Shown here: piece after piece, positions 50,601-58,760 of the stretch
How positions within the stretch are numbered: the first letter of the stretch is position 1
Layout of the letters: each line of letters starts with the position of its first letter
Assembly: GCA_026874595.1 (NCBI GenBank)
Contig: CM049310.1
Span: 52,344,558 to 52,408,557 of the forward strand
Direction: 5' to 3'
From: Sipunculus nudus
Taxonomy: Eukaryota; Annelida; Sipuncula; Golfingiida; Sipunculidae
Length of the DNA stretch: 64,000 nucleotides
Translations under genes and position numbers: made by a program
Notes under the pieces: generated by a model
Databases searched by the model: none
Told to the model about the DNA's origin: nothing
Seen by the model: only the letters and a program-made list of their open reading frames with translations

Positions 50601-52612
50601 CATAATTAGATCAGTCAGCATCAGAAAACGGAGGCAGTAACCTAAAAAAAAATAAAATAAAAAAAAACGCCTACCACATGGTTTGACGCGGCATGCCTCG
50701 CGCCTCCTGGTGGTGTCTCTGGTAAAACACCACGGCCCAGAGTGGGCCCTGTCAGGGTTTCGGCAGTAGTTGGCCGCGGCAGACAATGATTCGTCGGGAA
50801 ACTTCCTGGCATCAGTGAAAGTGTGTTGATGTGGAAACTGCGAGTCCCATCTCTGACAGCTTAACCCGGTCGTTGTTTGGTTCACGATCCCTTGGTATGA
50901 AGTTCCAAGTTTATCCAACTGGCACTCTATTTTTTTTTACAAAAACTTCATCATAATTTGTTTGGCATGTCATATTTAAGTATTTTTTTATCAAACTGTT
51001 TAAAAAAATATTTTGGACACACGTGATATGATTGGTAAGGAAAATGCACGCATACTGTACAATATTGATTTAAGTACTAACAAAGTAATAAATAGATAAA
51101 ACGACCATAGTAGATTAGATGATACAAACCTAGAGAATAACCTATTGCAGTAAAAAAGATATTTTCCTGTGGTTTTCTCCATTTATCACACATTCATCAT
51201 ATTACGTTAAAATGAAATTCCATGTGAGTTGAAATACCTTTAGTGTCTCCTTCGTACACGCTTGTAGACATCTTTTCGAAATCTGTTTCAAAAAGAATAA
51301 TTCCTTAATCAGAAGCTTAAGGACTTTTAGAATATAGGGATCAAGGTTGCAGTGGTATTTTGTCTTACGGTGAGCAATGCCCGTTTTTTTTCCGGGCGGA
51401 AACATGATAGGGTGCACATAATTTTGTCAGATCTGTCAGGAAAAGGGAAATCACGTGCCCAGAACTTAAATCATGCGCTTCATCTCTCATCACCTGTGTG
51501 ACTTTGTGGATGTATGTACTAGAATATCCAGGGGAGGATTGGGTGAAAAAAATTATCCTAGAATTGTTAGTGTGTGTGGCCTATAGAAGTAATATTTGAT
51601 TAAAATGAGCTGTCCGATTAAGATTTAAAAAAAATAATTCTTGTCATGATAAGTGTGCTCGGTTTAGTGTTTATACCATTGGCACACGGGGAAACTTCTA
51701 TGCCATCAAATTGTATAGTCCACCTCTGACGGTGACGCATCCTTCATGATAATGCTCTGAAATTTAACAGGGCAGCGTGTAGTCCGCTTTTTCTTCAACA
51801 TATCGGTTTAAGCAAGTGTGCAATACATTCTAAATAGTTGTGGGGTTATTTCAATGAAAAAAGGGTGAACTGTCGTGTCACATTATACAATTCATTTAAA
51901 GTAACCGTAGATCCACGAGACTTGGAAAGGAATTTTGAGAAAGCAAATCATACGTGGTTGGGGAGCTGTTCATATTATTCGTTGTATTTAACGCCCTTTC
52001 TTTTCAAACCTTTGCTATTTCGAAAGAAAATCTTCAGCGAAATTTTATTGTCGTTATAATCGCAAATGATGCATTAAAATACAATTTTTACGTACAGCAT
52101 TTTGGGACATGGCAGGTTTCATTCCTCACAGTTGGATCTGTTGTGAAGCACCAGGGGCCTTTTGGGTCGCGTGACGGGTTCCGACATTGGTTTCCGGCAT
52201 GTTTTATCTTCGTGTCAGGGAATGAGTATAGCTCTGTATAGTGATGCCTATGTGGTGTCTGTGAGATCCAGCTCTGACAAGTCAATCCGCTTTTAGTAGT
52301 GGCCACGGTACCAAGGTAGTCTACTCCTGTAGGATCACTGGTGCAAGCTGTCAAAAAATATAATCCAAGATAAAGTAGTAATATTCAATATATTTATCGA
52401 CCCTGATAAAGAGAATTTCCCTAGAAATATTTTGTGAGTTCCCGATGGAGGTATACATGTTTGATATATCTGACAATCAAGATTCACTCTCAACCAAGTC
52501 AAGACCAGTTGAGTGTTGCTTCTTGTGGTTGATCTTCTTATAGTGAGGAATAATTTGCAAACTGAAGAAATACAGAGCAAACATCTCTTGGTAAACATTC
52601 TGGCTAATACCA

Positions 52613-52648
<36 letters not shown>

Positions 52649-55600
52649 AAAGAGAAATAGTTATTGTGTTAGTATTTTTGTTCAAATTTGCGATATTCGC
52701 GAAAGGTGAATGTACTCGAAAATGAAACTTTTATGAATAAGAGGTTCCATTGTGGAAGGCAAGTCGAAAGGTGAAAGATTGATATTTAAAATAGATCATT
52801 ATGGATCTTGTGTGTTCATGCTATTATACATGATATCTTTTCAATGTTCTGCCGTTTTGAACTGTATGTTCAACTCGTTCAGTGTTGCCTTGAGTTCCCT
52901 TCCAATCATGAGGATTTTGCGAATATATTATTTGATATAATTAATATATATGATAATGGTTTACTATCTTTAAGTTTTTAATATGGTGAATCCACGAAAA
53001 CAGAACCTTCACAAACAAGTGAAAGAGTGGAAATCGCGAAATTTTACCGCGCGATTATGAAGTCAACTACATTATTCAGATGAGCCATATTTCTTTACTT
53101 TGATGCTTGTCTCGTCCTAAGACACTTTATTCGGATTCGCTCGGCTGCTCTACATCAACGTCTTAAGATTGACTCTTATGAAAAGGCCGTGTAAGGTTCC
53201 AAATAGGAAACATCTTTGAAATCGTAAAAGTGACTTTTTAGGCGATGTCAACATATGATAATTACCTTTTCTTTGTCTTTGAATGTTTGATGGCTCAATT
53301 GACCTGCACATTTATTATTTTACAAAGAGTTCTAATGATATTTACATAGAGAAGAAGTTATCATGATTATGTGGTGTCCCAAATTAAGTAGGGGCCGAGG
53401 CAGGATACCAATCAATCAACGTCATCTCACAACAAATTCTTAAAGTTCGTTATGTTTAATTCACCACCGGCTTACAAGGATATTAAAGGGGTAATGTTCC
53501 ATTACAATATTAAGGTAAGAACTTGGTAATGGTACCATAGAGACTCATTTAATGCCAAAGACTAGAACATGGGGTACCAACTATGGCAATAGACCAAGAC
53601 TCGATTTTTAAGGACCCTTTAGGGGTTAAATGAGTTTTCGATTCTAAGAGAGGGGCAATCACTTATCCACAACAACACCATAGAAATATTTTTTTTTATA
53701 TCATTATATGTATAAATGAGATTTATATCCCGGAAATCCCATGCGGAAGAGAAAATTGATACATGGCTATGCTCTATTTTGCAAAATGATTGATTTTATT
53801 TATAAATGTACCGATTACATCAATACAAGGACAAACGTCTTTGCGGGGACAACTGCAGAAGAATTTGGATTACCAAACAATGATGATTTTAATACTATTA
53901 CTTAATTTACTTATTCAGGGAAATGCGTATATGTAAAATGACTCACCACAAAATAATATTGTGCAGTGATCCCAGCGTTTCAAGGGGTCCATGGTGTAAC
54001 ACCAAGGGCCTGTCCCGTCATCCGGATTTCTACAGTAGTTTTTAGCTCCGGCCTTTGATCCTTCTGGGAACTTAGATTCCTGTATTATTGGCGCAACAGG
54101 GTGTGGATAGTCTGTAGCCCACTTCTGACACTTGAGTCCTAATTGCGTCTGTGATACTGTGCCCCTGTAGTCTTGTCCCTTTATAGTATCCTTACAGTCT
54201 ATTTTGAACAGAATAGTAAATCATTACCCTTCTAATGCATCTCATGTTTGTACAGCTTACGATTAGGAAATAATATAAAACTGGGTATAACAAACGAATA
54301 CAACTGCAAGTATTAAGTTTGTATGCATTTGAAATATACAGGACTTTGTCATCTGAATTCACTTTGGTGAATGAAAAATGCGTAATGCGTAGGCTCTAAT
54401 TTTAATGCCAATTAAATCTGAAATTAAAGTCCGGGCGCAGATTTTCCCCATATCTAAAAAATATTTTAAAAATTATTTAATCTAAATATCATGAATAGGA
54501 GTTTTACCACAGAAAGGTATCTCGCATTTTTCCTTTCGTTTGAGAGGATTTGTAGTGTAGCACCACGGGCCCCACGGGTCGTTTGTTGGGTTCCGACAAA
54601 AGTTGGCTGCGTCTTCAATCGTTTCGTCAGGGAGATTTTCAGGTTGTGTCTGGTGAGAGTGTGGCGTTTGAGAGTCCCAGCGTTGACAGGTCTTACCTGT
54701 GACAGTTTCAGACAGAGTCCCCAAATATTCCTTGCCTTCTGGCGTATGCTTGCATCCACCGCCTTTAACACAAATAGGAAACAGTCACAGGGACTCGACA
54801 TATAACATTAAATCTCTTCACACTCATCCACGTTCCCAGTAAATGGCGGTGGATATATATTGAGAAGGACGCAGTATGATCTTTTACAATGTAGTAAGTA
54901 CGTGATATGCTCACCCTGGACGTGGAGGATGTTACAGAACTTTTTACATGTTAAGAAACTAGTAGTTTGGTCACGATGGAATCAGGACGCAGTAAGAACT
55001 TACTCAGAACGTAGTAATGGCCGGTGGTGTTGACGTAGTTACGACGAAACTAAAACCTTGAAGGAACTTTATTGACGTGGTACAGGCCTGTCTCGGACGG
55101 TTATGTATATGTCACGGCGTTGCCATTGCTATCTTATTACGCCAATGGAGTTCTCACTACGCAATGTCCATGCTTGTGATATATACTATGGTCATGATAA
55201 TGATATATTATTGCTTGTCTACCGAGGTTATGGTACGTGCGCACATGCACCGAGGTCGATCTTGCTGTGTGCGGCATTTGCGTTCTGCTGTAAGACGTTT
55301 TCAATTTGGCTTTTACGATCGACTGATAGACGAGTTAAGAATGGGCATTCTTCAGTTTCTTTGGGATGCATCGTGAGATGTAGCATGGATTGCTAAACAG
55401 AGTCGATCCTATATTACACAAGATTGACACGCTGTAGGTCTGCATTGGCTCAGTTTCATCATGCATATAGGTTCGTATTCAGCTAAGTTCGTATTGACCT
55501 TCCTAATGGCTTTTTGTGGAATGAAAACATGCACAACGAGGAACAAAAATCAGCGCAGGTGCAATATTTATGAGAACCGGGCAGACGCAGTGAGAACGTG

Positions 55601-57235
55601 GCATGCGCGTGGTAAAAGCGTGGAAAACGAGGTGTGCGATCTTGTTTGTCGCAGTAAGAAAGTAGTAAGAATGGTCGAGTGTTCATGCGCGCTGTATTAA
55701 ATTAATACGAACGGGTTAGATGCAATGAGAACCTGGCGTGAAGGTAGAAATGACACTGTATGAAAGTTAAATCTGCTTCTCCTTATATTTAAACCACTCT
55801 CCAGTAGCATTTGTAGAAAATTTCAGGATGTGGTCTTGCATGATGGTACTCGTCTGAGTGTAAAGGAACCTGGAGATCATATAGACCCTAGTGCGCGCAA
55901 GTTCAAACATGTCGCTTATTATACCTTCATAAGATAGCAAAGGAGTATATTTTCCTCTTTGTATATTCCATTGAGTATATTATATCATAAAGAATTTATT
56001 TTAAAGGGCTGAAAAATATTTTCTGTATGGTCTTCTGAACAAAAAAAATAATAAAATAAGAACATCTCTTTAATCAGGTTTCTATTAAACAAAGTCGTAT
56101 AATTCAATTTCATTATAAAATAAATTTTAAGCGTTTTTTTTTAAATATTATATGACAGACATACTTGAACAACATGTACAACCCTAAACAATAAAAGTTA
56201 ACCTCCCTAGGTTTAAACAAATTTGATGTTTAAATTTGTTAGGTTTTAAAAATTAATACTTGGACAGAAATAATTGGATTTTTTTTTTATAATTTTATCA
56301 GTCTAAATATGATACACAAATACTTTATTATTGTCTGACCACTGATAAAATAAAATGGACCAAACTTCAGTGACATATCGGACGGAATGGCCAGATTGTT
56401 GTCTATCTGGAATTTGATCAGAGGCCATTAAAATAAGAGTTGAGAACGATTGTTGTTTCAGTTTATACGACCTGATTATTATAAATGTTGAGCAAATATT
56501 CATTGTACAATCTAAACCAGTACCAAAATTAAAATTACCTCCCGCTCTGCATGTCTGCACAAGGATCAGCATGGACAGGATGGTACCTGAAAATGACAAG
56601 TGCTATCAATGAATATCAACCATTCAACATTTTTTTTAAATTTTACTTGGGTAAAGTTATTTAGTCTAATCTAGATACAGAAATGACTCGGAACATACAA
56701 AACCAAAAACACTGCGCAATACCTTTCATGCAAACTTTTGTATACACTGTAGTACGTATCGACTTATATCACATTACCTATCTAAATGTGAGCAACCAGT
56801 CGTTTCAAGCATGGACATTTCTTCACAATAGTTTTTTTTTTAAACAAATGAATCTTCATTTTATTTAAATAAAAATAAAACATTTTATATGTTTCTGTGT
56901 TAATGTTTACATTCATGTAAAATGTTCCATAACAATCCAGGGTATCTCATATTTTATACAAATCATAATTTTTTTAACAGTGTTCATACCTATGCAAGAT
57001 GTTAGCAGAAGTAACAAATGTTGTCTCCTAATTGTTTTGTAAAACCCTCTTAAGAAAACCATTTAATTTCTGTCAAGACAACGTGATGATTAACAGGCAG
57101 GAAAAAAGTTAAATATACAATTTCAGTTCAAAACGATCGAAACATGACACAATTAGTGAATCGATTTGCGAGGTTATACTGGCGCCTAAACGTGTCTTAC
57201 GCTTTACCTGTCGACCTACTCAGAATTGACGTCAT
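41588..57235 (-). CDS. five-kringle type I transmembrane protein (15 coding exons)
   Basis: Predicted cell-surface receptor or adhesion protein of about 636 residues, assembled from 15 minus-strand exons: 57208-57235, 56539-56586, 54508-54762, 53947-54198, 52096-52347, 50675-50926, 49151-49402, 47951-47983, 47695-47730, 47307-47411, 46205-46240, 43209-43244, 42699-42803, 42422-42475, 41588-41754. Every junction is GT/AG, every intron is phase 1, and the total of 1911 nt is 637 codons including the stop. Order: signal peptide, five kringles with six Cys each, Thr/Ser-rich stalk, transmembrane helix, basic stop-transfer segment and serine/acidic tail. Kringles bind lysine-like or protein ligands in plasminogen-family and receptor proteins. 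No trypsin domain exists here, so no protease role is expected. The first exon and the 43209-43244 exon are the least certain. The product is unnamed; I recognise the domains, not an orthologue. Confidence 0.8.
42422..42475 (-). CDS. kringle gene exon 14: juxtamembrane, 54 nt
   Basis: A phase 1-1 exon with acceptor GACTTCAG| and donor TTGCAG|GTAATT. It encodes SSTDQQNITENKAAIIAG, with the last codon shared. It carries the sequon NIT and the start of the membrane helix (AAIIAG), which continues in the last exon. Confidence 0.8.
42699..42803 (-). CDS. kringle gene exon 13: stalk, 105 nt
   Basis: A phase 1-1 exon with acceptor GAATTTAG| and donor GACAG|GTGGGT. It encodes TVTAGSTGKAKIRGENVTSQ then TSSSDKSTVTESKT. 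It is Ser/Thr-rich with the sequon NVT, and is probably a glycosylated stalk. Its equal length to exon 10 and a shared ACGTCAC word at nearly the same offset suggest a duplicated stalk module. Confidence 0.75.
43209..43244 (-). CDS. kringle gene exon 12: stalk, 36 nt (tentative)
   Basis: A phase 1-1 candidate microexon with acceptor TATATTCCAG| and donor AACA|GTGAAA. It encodes HCGRSTLPTEN. The donor is weak, so it may be optional or a false call. It is included because length, phase and position match the 36-nt exon before the other 105-nt exon, and because its Cys could pair with the one in the preceding microexon. Confidence 0.45.
43668..43737. repeat. (TA)n microsatellite in a stalk intron
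   Basis: A pure TA run of about 70 bp in the intron between the exons at 46205-46240 and 43209-43244. Confidence 0.95.
44562..44704. mobile_element. near-perfect palindromic MITE inserted at a (TA)n end
   Basis: The left arm AGGCTTTTTAATTCTACGTA through GTTGCACACATCAGGTAAGA (44563 onward) is mirrored by the right arm, whose reverse complement is AGGCATTTTTACTACTACGT through TTTTGCACTCATCAGGTAAG. Arms are about 65 bp with a short loop near CTGATTAACCATTTCAG. It abuts a (TA)n tract, consistent with insertion at TA. It has no coding capacity. Confidence 0.8.
44818..45922. mobile_element. 1.1-kb element with CAGTCAAGCC inverted termini (Tc1/pogo-like)
   Basis: The left terminus is CAGTCAAGCCCGCTTATTGT then TATATCGG. 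The right terminus in reverse complement is CAGTCAAGCCCACTTTGTGT then CATATCGG. The match is about 23 of 28. It sits between (TA)n tracts (TA immediately left, TG then TA right), fitting TA-targeted insertion. CAGTC-AACC-type ends and TA targeting are Tc1/mariner-pogo traits (family knowledge). No DDE transposase motif was recognised. A minus-strand 110-codon frame at 45442-45774 is Cys-containing and unassigned. Confidence 0.65.
46205..46240 (-). CDS. kringle gene exon 11: stalk, 36 nt
   Basis: A phase 1-1 microexon with acceptor TATAATGCAG| and donor TGCG|GTAAGT. It encodes SKQSEVRESEC. The single Cys could be unpaired. The upstream intron is about 1.07 kb and the downstream one about 2.96 kb, the latter filled with nested transposons. 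Confidence 0.65.
46974..47032. repeat. (TA)n microsatellite
   Basis: Pure TA run in the intron between the exons at 47307-47411 and 46205-46240. Confidence 0.95.
47252..47300. repeat. (TA)n microsatellite next to a donor site
   Basis: The run ends only about 6 bases from the GTGAGA donor of the 47307-47411 exon, so length changes here sit directly next to the splice site. Confidence 0.95.
47307..47411 (-). CDS. kringle gene exon 10: stalk, 105 nt
   Basis: A phase 1-1 exon with acceptor AATTACAG| and donor CGAAG|GTGAGA. It encodes SIAGQMTLGHTEAEITTSPE then EIHVNETTTSSMTE. It is Thr/Ser/Glu-rich with one NET sequon, mucin-like. It has the same length as the exon at 42699-42803. Confidence 0.8.
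47578..47653. repeat. (CT)n-(TA)n compound microsatellite
   Basis: A CT-rich run at about 47540-47577 continues into about 76 bp of pure TA, about 40 bp downstream (on the minus strand) of the donor of the exon at 47695-47730. Confidence 0.95.
47695..47730 (-). CDS. kringle gene exon 9: stalk, 36 nt
   Basis: A phase 1-1 microexon with acceptor ATATTTACAG| and donor CCAG|GTCAGT. It encodes PQQEAGTTSRP. It resembles the preceding microexon (PQ then Thr/Ser). A (TA)n tract of about 76 bp sits in the intron just downstream. Confidence 0.7.
47951..47983 (-). CDS. kringle gene exon 8: stalk, 33 nt
   Basis: A phase 1-1 microexon with acceptor AATTACAG| and donor AGTA|GTAAGT. It encodes LPQNQSATSS between shared codons. 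It is Ser/Thr/Gln-rich, with the sequon NQS, consistent with a glycosylated stalk. The exon follows kringle 5 after an intron of about 1.17 kb. Confidence 0.7.
48060..48970 (-). repeat. three degenerate tandem copies of a ~240-300-bp repeat
   Basis: Copies beginning near 48075, 48365 and 48610 share TCTGTCTG-TTGTCAGTTG-CCTCAATTTCG, TTCTGCAGGC-AGAGTTTT/GGCGACAGTTTT, GAAACTTAC and a CATAACTTTGTCAATATT segment in the same order. The block ends near CCGGAAAGCGCTCGACCTAA. It lies in the intron between kringle 5 and the stalk. Confidence 0.65.
49151..49402 (-). CDS. kringle gene exon 7: kringle 5
   Basis: A 252-nt phase 1-1 exon, with acceptor TATTCACAG| and donor TGTT|GTAAGT. It encodes ECKRTRDGADYAGRIRMT, GLKCQRWTSQHPNKH, NYCRNPDKNPTGPWCFTQDS, TRWDFCSIPYC. 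Six Cys are present. TRWDF matches the Arg-Trp-aromatic part of a lysine-binding kringle and NPD keeps the first Asp, with Asn-Pro in place of the second. Together with kringle 2 it is the best candidate for residual lysine binding. Confidence 0.95.
49590..49695. repeat. poly-C repeat end
   Basis: A CCCCACACCCCCCC tract is followed by TGTAAATCCTGGCTACGCCC CTG, a common ending of animal interspersed repeats. It is a fragment in the intron between kringles 4 and 5. Confidence 0.55.
50288..50560. repeat. GC-rich intronic element with inverted-repeat-like ends
   Basis: It starts AACAGGACAGGACAGGATCG and ends CGCTACCGTCCTGTC. It is GC-rich relative to neighbours, with GGGTGAGCGCTCTGC and ACACCGGGCCTAGG words. 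It may be a non-autonomous element. It has no coding capacity and its boundaries are approximate. Confidence 0.4.
50675..50926 (-). CDS. kringle gene exon 6: kringle 4
   Basis: A 252-nt phase 1-1 exon (acceptor AAAATAG|, donor TGTG|GTAGGC). It encodes ECQLDKLGTSYQGIVNQT, GLSCQRWDSQFPHQH, NYCRNPDRAHSGPWCFTRDT, REACRVKPC. Six Cys are present. NPDRAH keeps the first Asp but not the second, and the RW aromatic is absent (RRE). The donor is non-optimal (GTAGGC), which could favour skipping. NQT is a possible glycosylation sequon. Confidence 0.93.
52096..52347 (-). CDS. kringle gene exon 5: kringle 3
   Basis: A 252-nt phase 1-1 exon, with acceptor TTTTGACAG| and donor TGCT|GTACGT. It encodes ACTSDPTGVDYLGTVATT, GLTCQSWISQTPHRHHY, QCRNPSRDPKGPWCFTTDP, RNETCHVPKC. 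All six Cys are present. NPSRD replaces the first Asp of the lysine-binding pair and RN replaces RW, so classical lysine binding is unlikely. There is a potential N-glycosylation sequon NET. Confidence 0.95.
52612..52650. repeat. (GAAA)n microsatellite
   Basis: A tetranucleotide run of about nine units in the intron between kringles 2 and 3. Confidence 0.95.
53947..54198 (-). CDS. kringle gene exon 4: kringle 2
   Basis: A 252-nt phase 1-1 exon, with acceptor AAAATAG| and donor TTTTGTG|GTGAGT. It reads DCKDTIKGQDYRGTVSQT, GLKCQKWATDYPHP, NYCRNPDDGTGPWCYTMDP, KRWDHCTILFC. Six Cys are present. NPDDG and KRW retain the first Asp and the Arg-Trp of a lysine-binding kringle, but the second Asp position is Gly. 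The only in-frame ATG is near its end, so simple ATG-based frame calling misses the domain. The intron to kringle 1 is only about 310 bp. Confidence 0.95.
54508..54762 (-). CDS. kringle gene exon 3: kringle 1
   Basis: A 255-nt phase 1-1 exon. Translation starts GGCKHTPEGKEYLGTLSET, continues with TCQRWDSQTPHSH, FCRNPTNDPWGPWCYTTNP and ends KCEIPFC. All six kringle Cys are present, along with the YxGT, CQRW, CRNP and GPWC hallmarks. In the usual lysine-binding site the Asp pair after NP reads TND here, and the aromatic RW/RY position is RK, so lysine binding is probably weak. It is three bases longer than the other four. Confidence 0.95.
54840..55760. repeat. repeat block with GTAGTAAGAAC-like words in both orientations
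   Basis: Words such as GTAGTAAGTACGTG, CGCAGTAAGAACTTAC, AACGTAGTAATGG, CGCAGTGAGAACGTGG and GCAATGAGAACCTGG recur, with the inverted form GTTCTCACTACGC at about 55149. Higher CpG than the flanks. Open frames here are short and unassigned. It lies in the intron between the signal-peptide core exon and kringle 1. Confidence 0.5.
56539..56586 (-). CDS. kringle gene exon 2: signal-peptide core
   Basis: A 48-nt phase 1-1 exon, with acceptor TCATTTTCAG| and donor GCGGGAG|GTAATT. It encodes GTILSMLILVQTCRAG, a hydrophobic core with a small-residue cleavage region; likely cleavage is after RA or RAG. The codon just upstream in the same frame is TTG, not ATG, so translation must begin in an earlier exon. 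Confidence 0.7.
57208..57235 (-). CDS. kringle gene exon 1: start codon and signal-peptide n-region
   Basis: ATG at 57235-57233 with A at -3 encodes MTSILSRST and ends ACA G|GTAAAG, phase 1. It joins in frame to the next exon, G(GT)ILSMLILV, to make a signal peptide with a basic n-region and a hydrophobic core. The start codon lies in ATGACGTCA. I chose it because exon 2 has no upstream ATG of its own and this is the nearest upstream ATG I found followed by a phase-1 donor. An alternative first exon farther upstream cannot be excluded. Confidence 0.5.
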
Positions 57236-57420
57236 AATGGTATTATCCAATATCACACCACCGCAGCCGGCTCAGCCTCAGGTGGTTGGCTACAAGTTGG
57301 TACTACTTGGTGCCACGGCCAAATTTAAGCGTCTATACTTGTTTATCGATTTCATTTTTAAATTGTAATAAGTACACCAGAGTGTGGATTTTTTATTATC
57401 GCCATCTATGCATTATCCCA
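57236..57420 (-). promoter_or_regulatory. putative promoter/5' UTR region of the kringle gene
   Basis: Just upstream of the proposed start codon on the minus strand is a CCAAT word (57247-57251 on the plus strand, ATTGG in gene orientation) and a short GC-rich stretch (CACCGCAGCCGGCTCAGCCT on the plus strand). No clear TATA box is placed. This is positional inference and depends on the exon 1 call. Confidence 0.3.
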
Positions 57421-58200
57421 CCTATGTACCGCCACCTATACATATGTGCAGATATTTTTAGCATATTTCTTCTTCTTTTTCATATTATTCTGCCACTTTT
57501 ACATCCGATTTCATTGATACTTATTCAGATTATAACTTGCTTAAGTCCAATTAATTTGACCCAGTTTCAAAGAACTTGACCTATTATCTATAGGTTTTAC
57601 AGCAAAATGCCTATATCAAATCATATTCCCTTAAATCATAGCATATATCATGTCTATACCATAATTTTGTAATTATCTCCTGCGAAAAGATATGCAATAG
57701 GTTACTCAGTACTTTTTAGATAGGCTACGTTTCCAAATAAATCATTTGACAGAGAAATTTGAAACTTTTACAGACATATGCCATTTACAATGAATGAGAG
57801 CAGTGGCAATGTTTGTAGCGATATCTTTAATAGTTTTTACATAATATGCAAAGTACGTAATTATGACACATCATTTTTTCACCGATCTGTGAAACTTAAG
57901 GAGGAACGACCAAATTTAATTTCTGTTGTACATAACTTTAGATCTTCCGAAACTACAAAAGATTGCTTAAAGAATAGTTAAATCAGTAGGAGCACCAAAC
58001 AGTGGAGAATCCGGGGGTTGTGTGGGGGAGAGGTGGATATCTGTTACTGTCGTGTGACATTTACAAGAAGTCTGGTTCAAAATGAAAAGGGCACAAAACT
58101 AAGTCCCCACAACCATCAGACTATTTATAACAGCAAAGAAAAAGATCTGTACGTCTCAAGATTGGTAAAATCTCTCTCTGATGGTGAACAATGGGTGCAG
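57421..58200. other. intergenic, no gene recognised
   Basis: AT-rich, without repeats or conserved frames that I can identify. Confidence 0.55.
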
Positions 58201-58201
58201 A

Positions 58202-58760
58202 GAGGGGCGGATTTAGCATTGGTCACGGGCAGCGCCGGATTTTGTATCTCGCACGTTTTTTATTCGTATAATTCTGCATAAAGTATAGTTCTGTATAAAG
58301 TATAGTATTCTAAGCTGGGTATATCAGAATCCGCTAGGGGCGCTTCGACCGATTTGTAGCCGATTTTCTAACCATTACCTGTTACCTCTTGGATTTTGAA
58401 ATGCCTCAATATTACGTATTATCACTGGATTTCCCTTACCATCAAACCGGTTCCGCCAGTCATAATTCCGAATATGATACAAATTAACGCTCGACCTCGG
58501 GGAAAAACACACAAGTCCGTAAGTTGACTTTGACACACCTGAATCAGCAGCCATGCCGCACTCCCGTTTCTGTTATTCCTAGGACTATCTGAACGTTAAA
58601 TTTTATACAAATTTACACCGAAAACCGCATTTTTATATAAAGAGGGTTTTTTTTTTAGAAATTTGTGGTTTTAAGTCCATGAACTGCTAACAAGAAATAT
58701 CTATCTGGGCAAGGGTTATGAATCCTTTCCCTATCCTTTCTAAAAATTTTCTATGCGCCC
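58202..58760. repeat. possible interspersed repeat with GGGGCGGATTTAG and GCGCCCCTGAC ends
   Basis: It begins GAGGGGCGGATTTAGC and ends ATGCGCCCCTGAC, ends like those of the C/G-tract repeats elsewhere in the window. Internal match to them is not obvious. Confidence 0.3.

Noticed and set aside
51838-52241. Plus-strand frames over the kringle 3 region
   Set aside because: Antisense shadow of the kringle 3 exon.
49151-54762. Calling the kringle gene plasminogen or apolipoprotein(a)
   Set aside because: No trypsin-like domain or PAN/apple domain is found. The 3' exons encode a stalk and membrane helix instead.
54491-54805. Plus-strand 104-codon frame
   Set aside because: Antisense shadow of the kringle 1 exon.
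55077-55396. Overlapping ~100-codon plus-strand frames
   Set aside because: They fall in a CpG-rich repeat block with iterated words; no domain and no splice context.
56303-56599. Treating 56599 as the start codon of the kringle protein
   Set aside because: The base triplet there is TTG and overlaps a good splice acceptor. An ATG exon with matching phase exists at 57208-57235.
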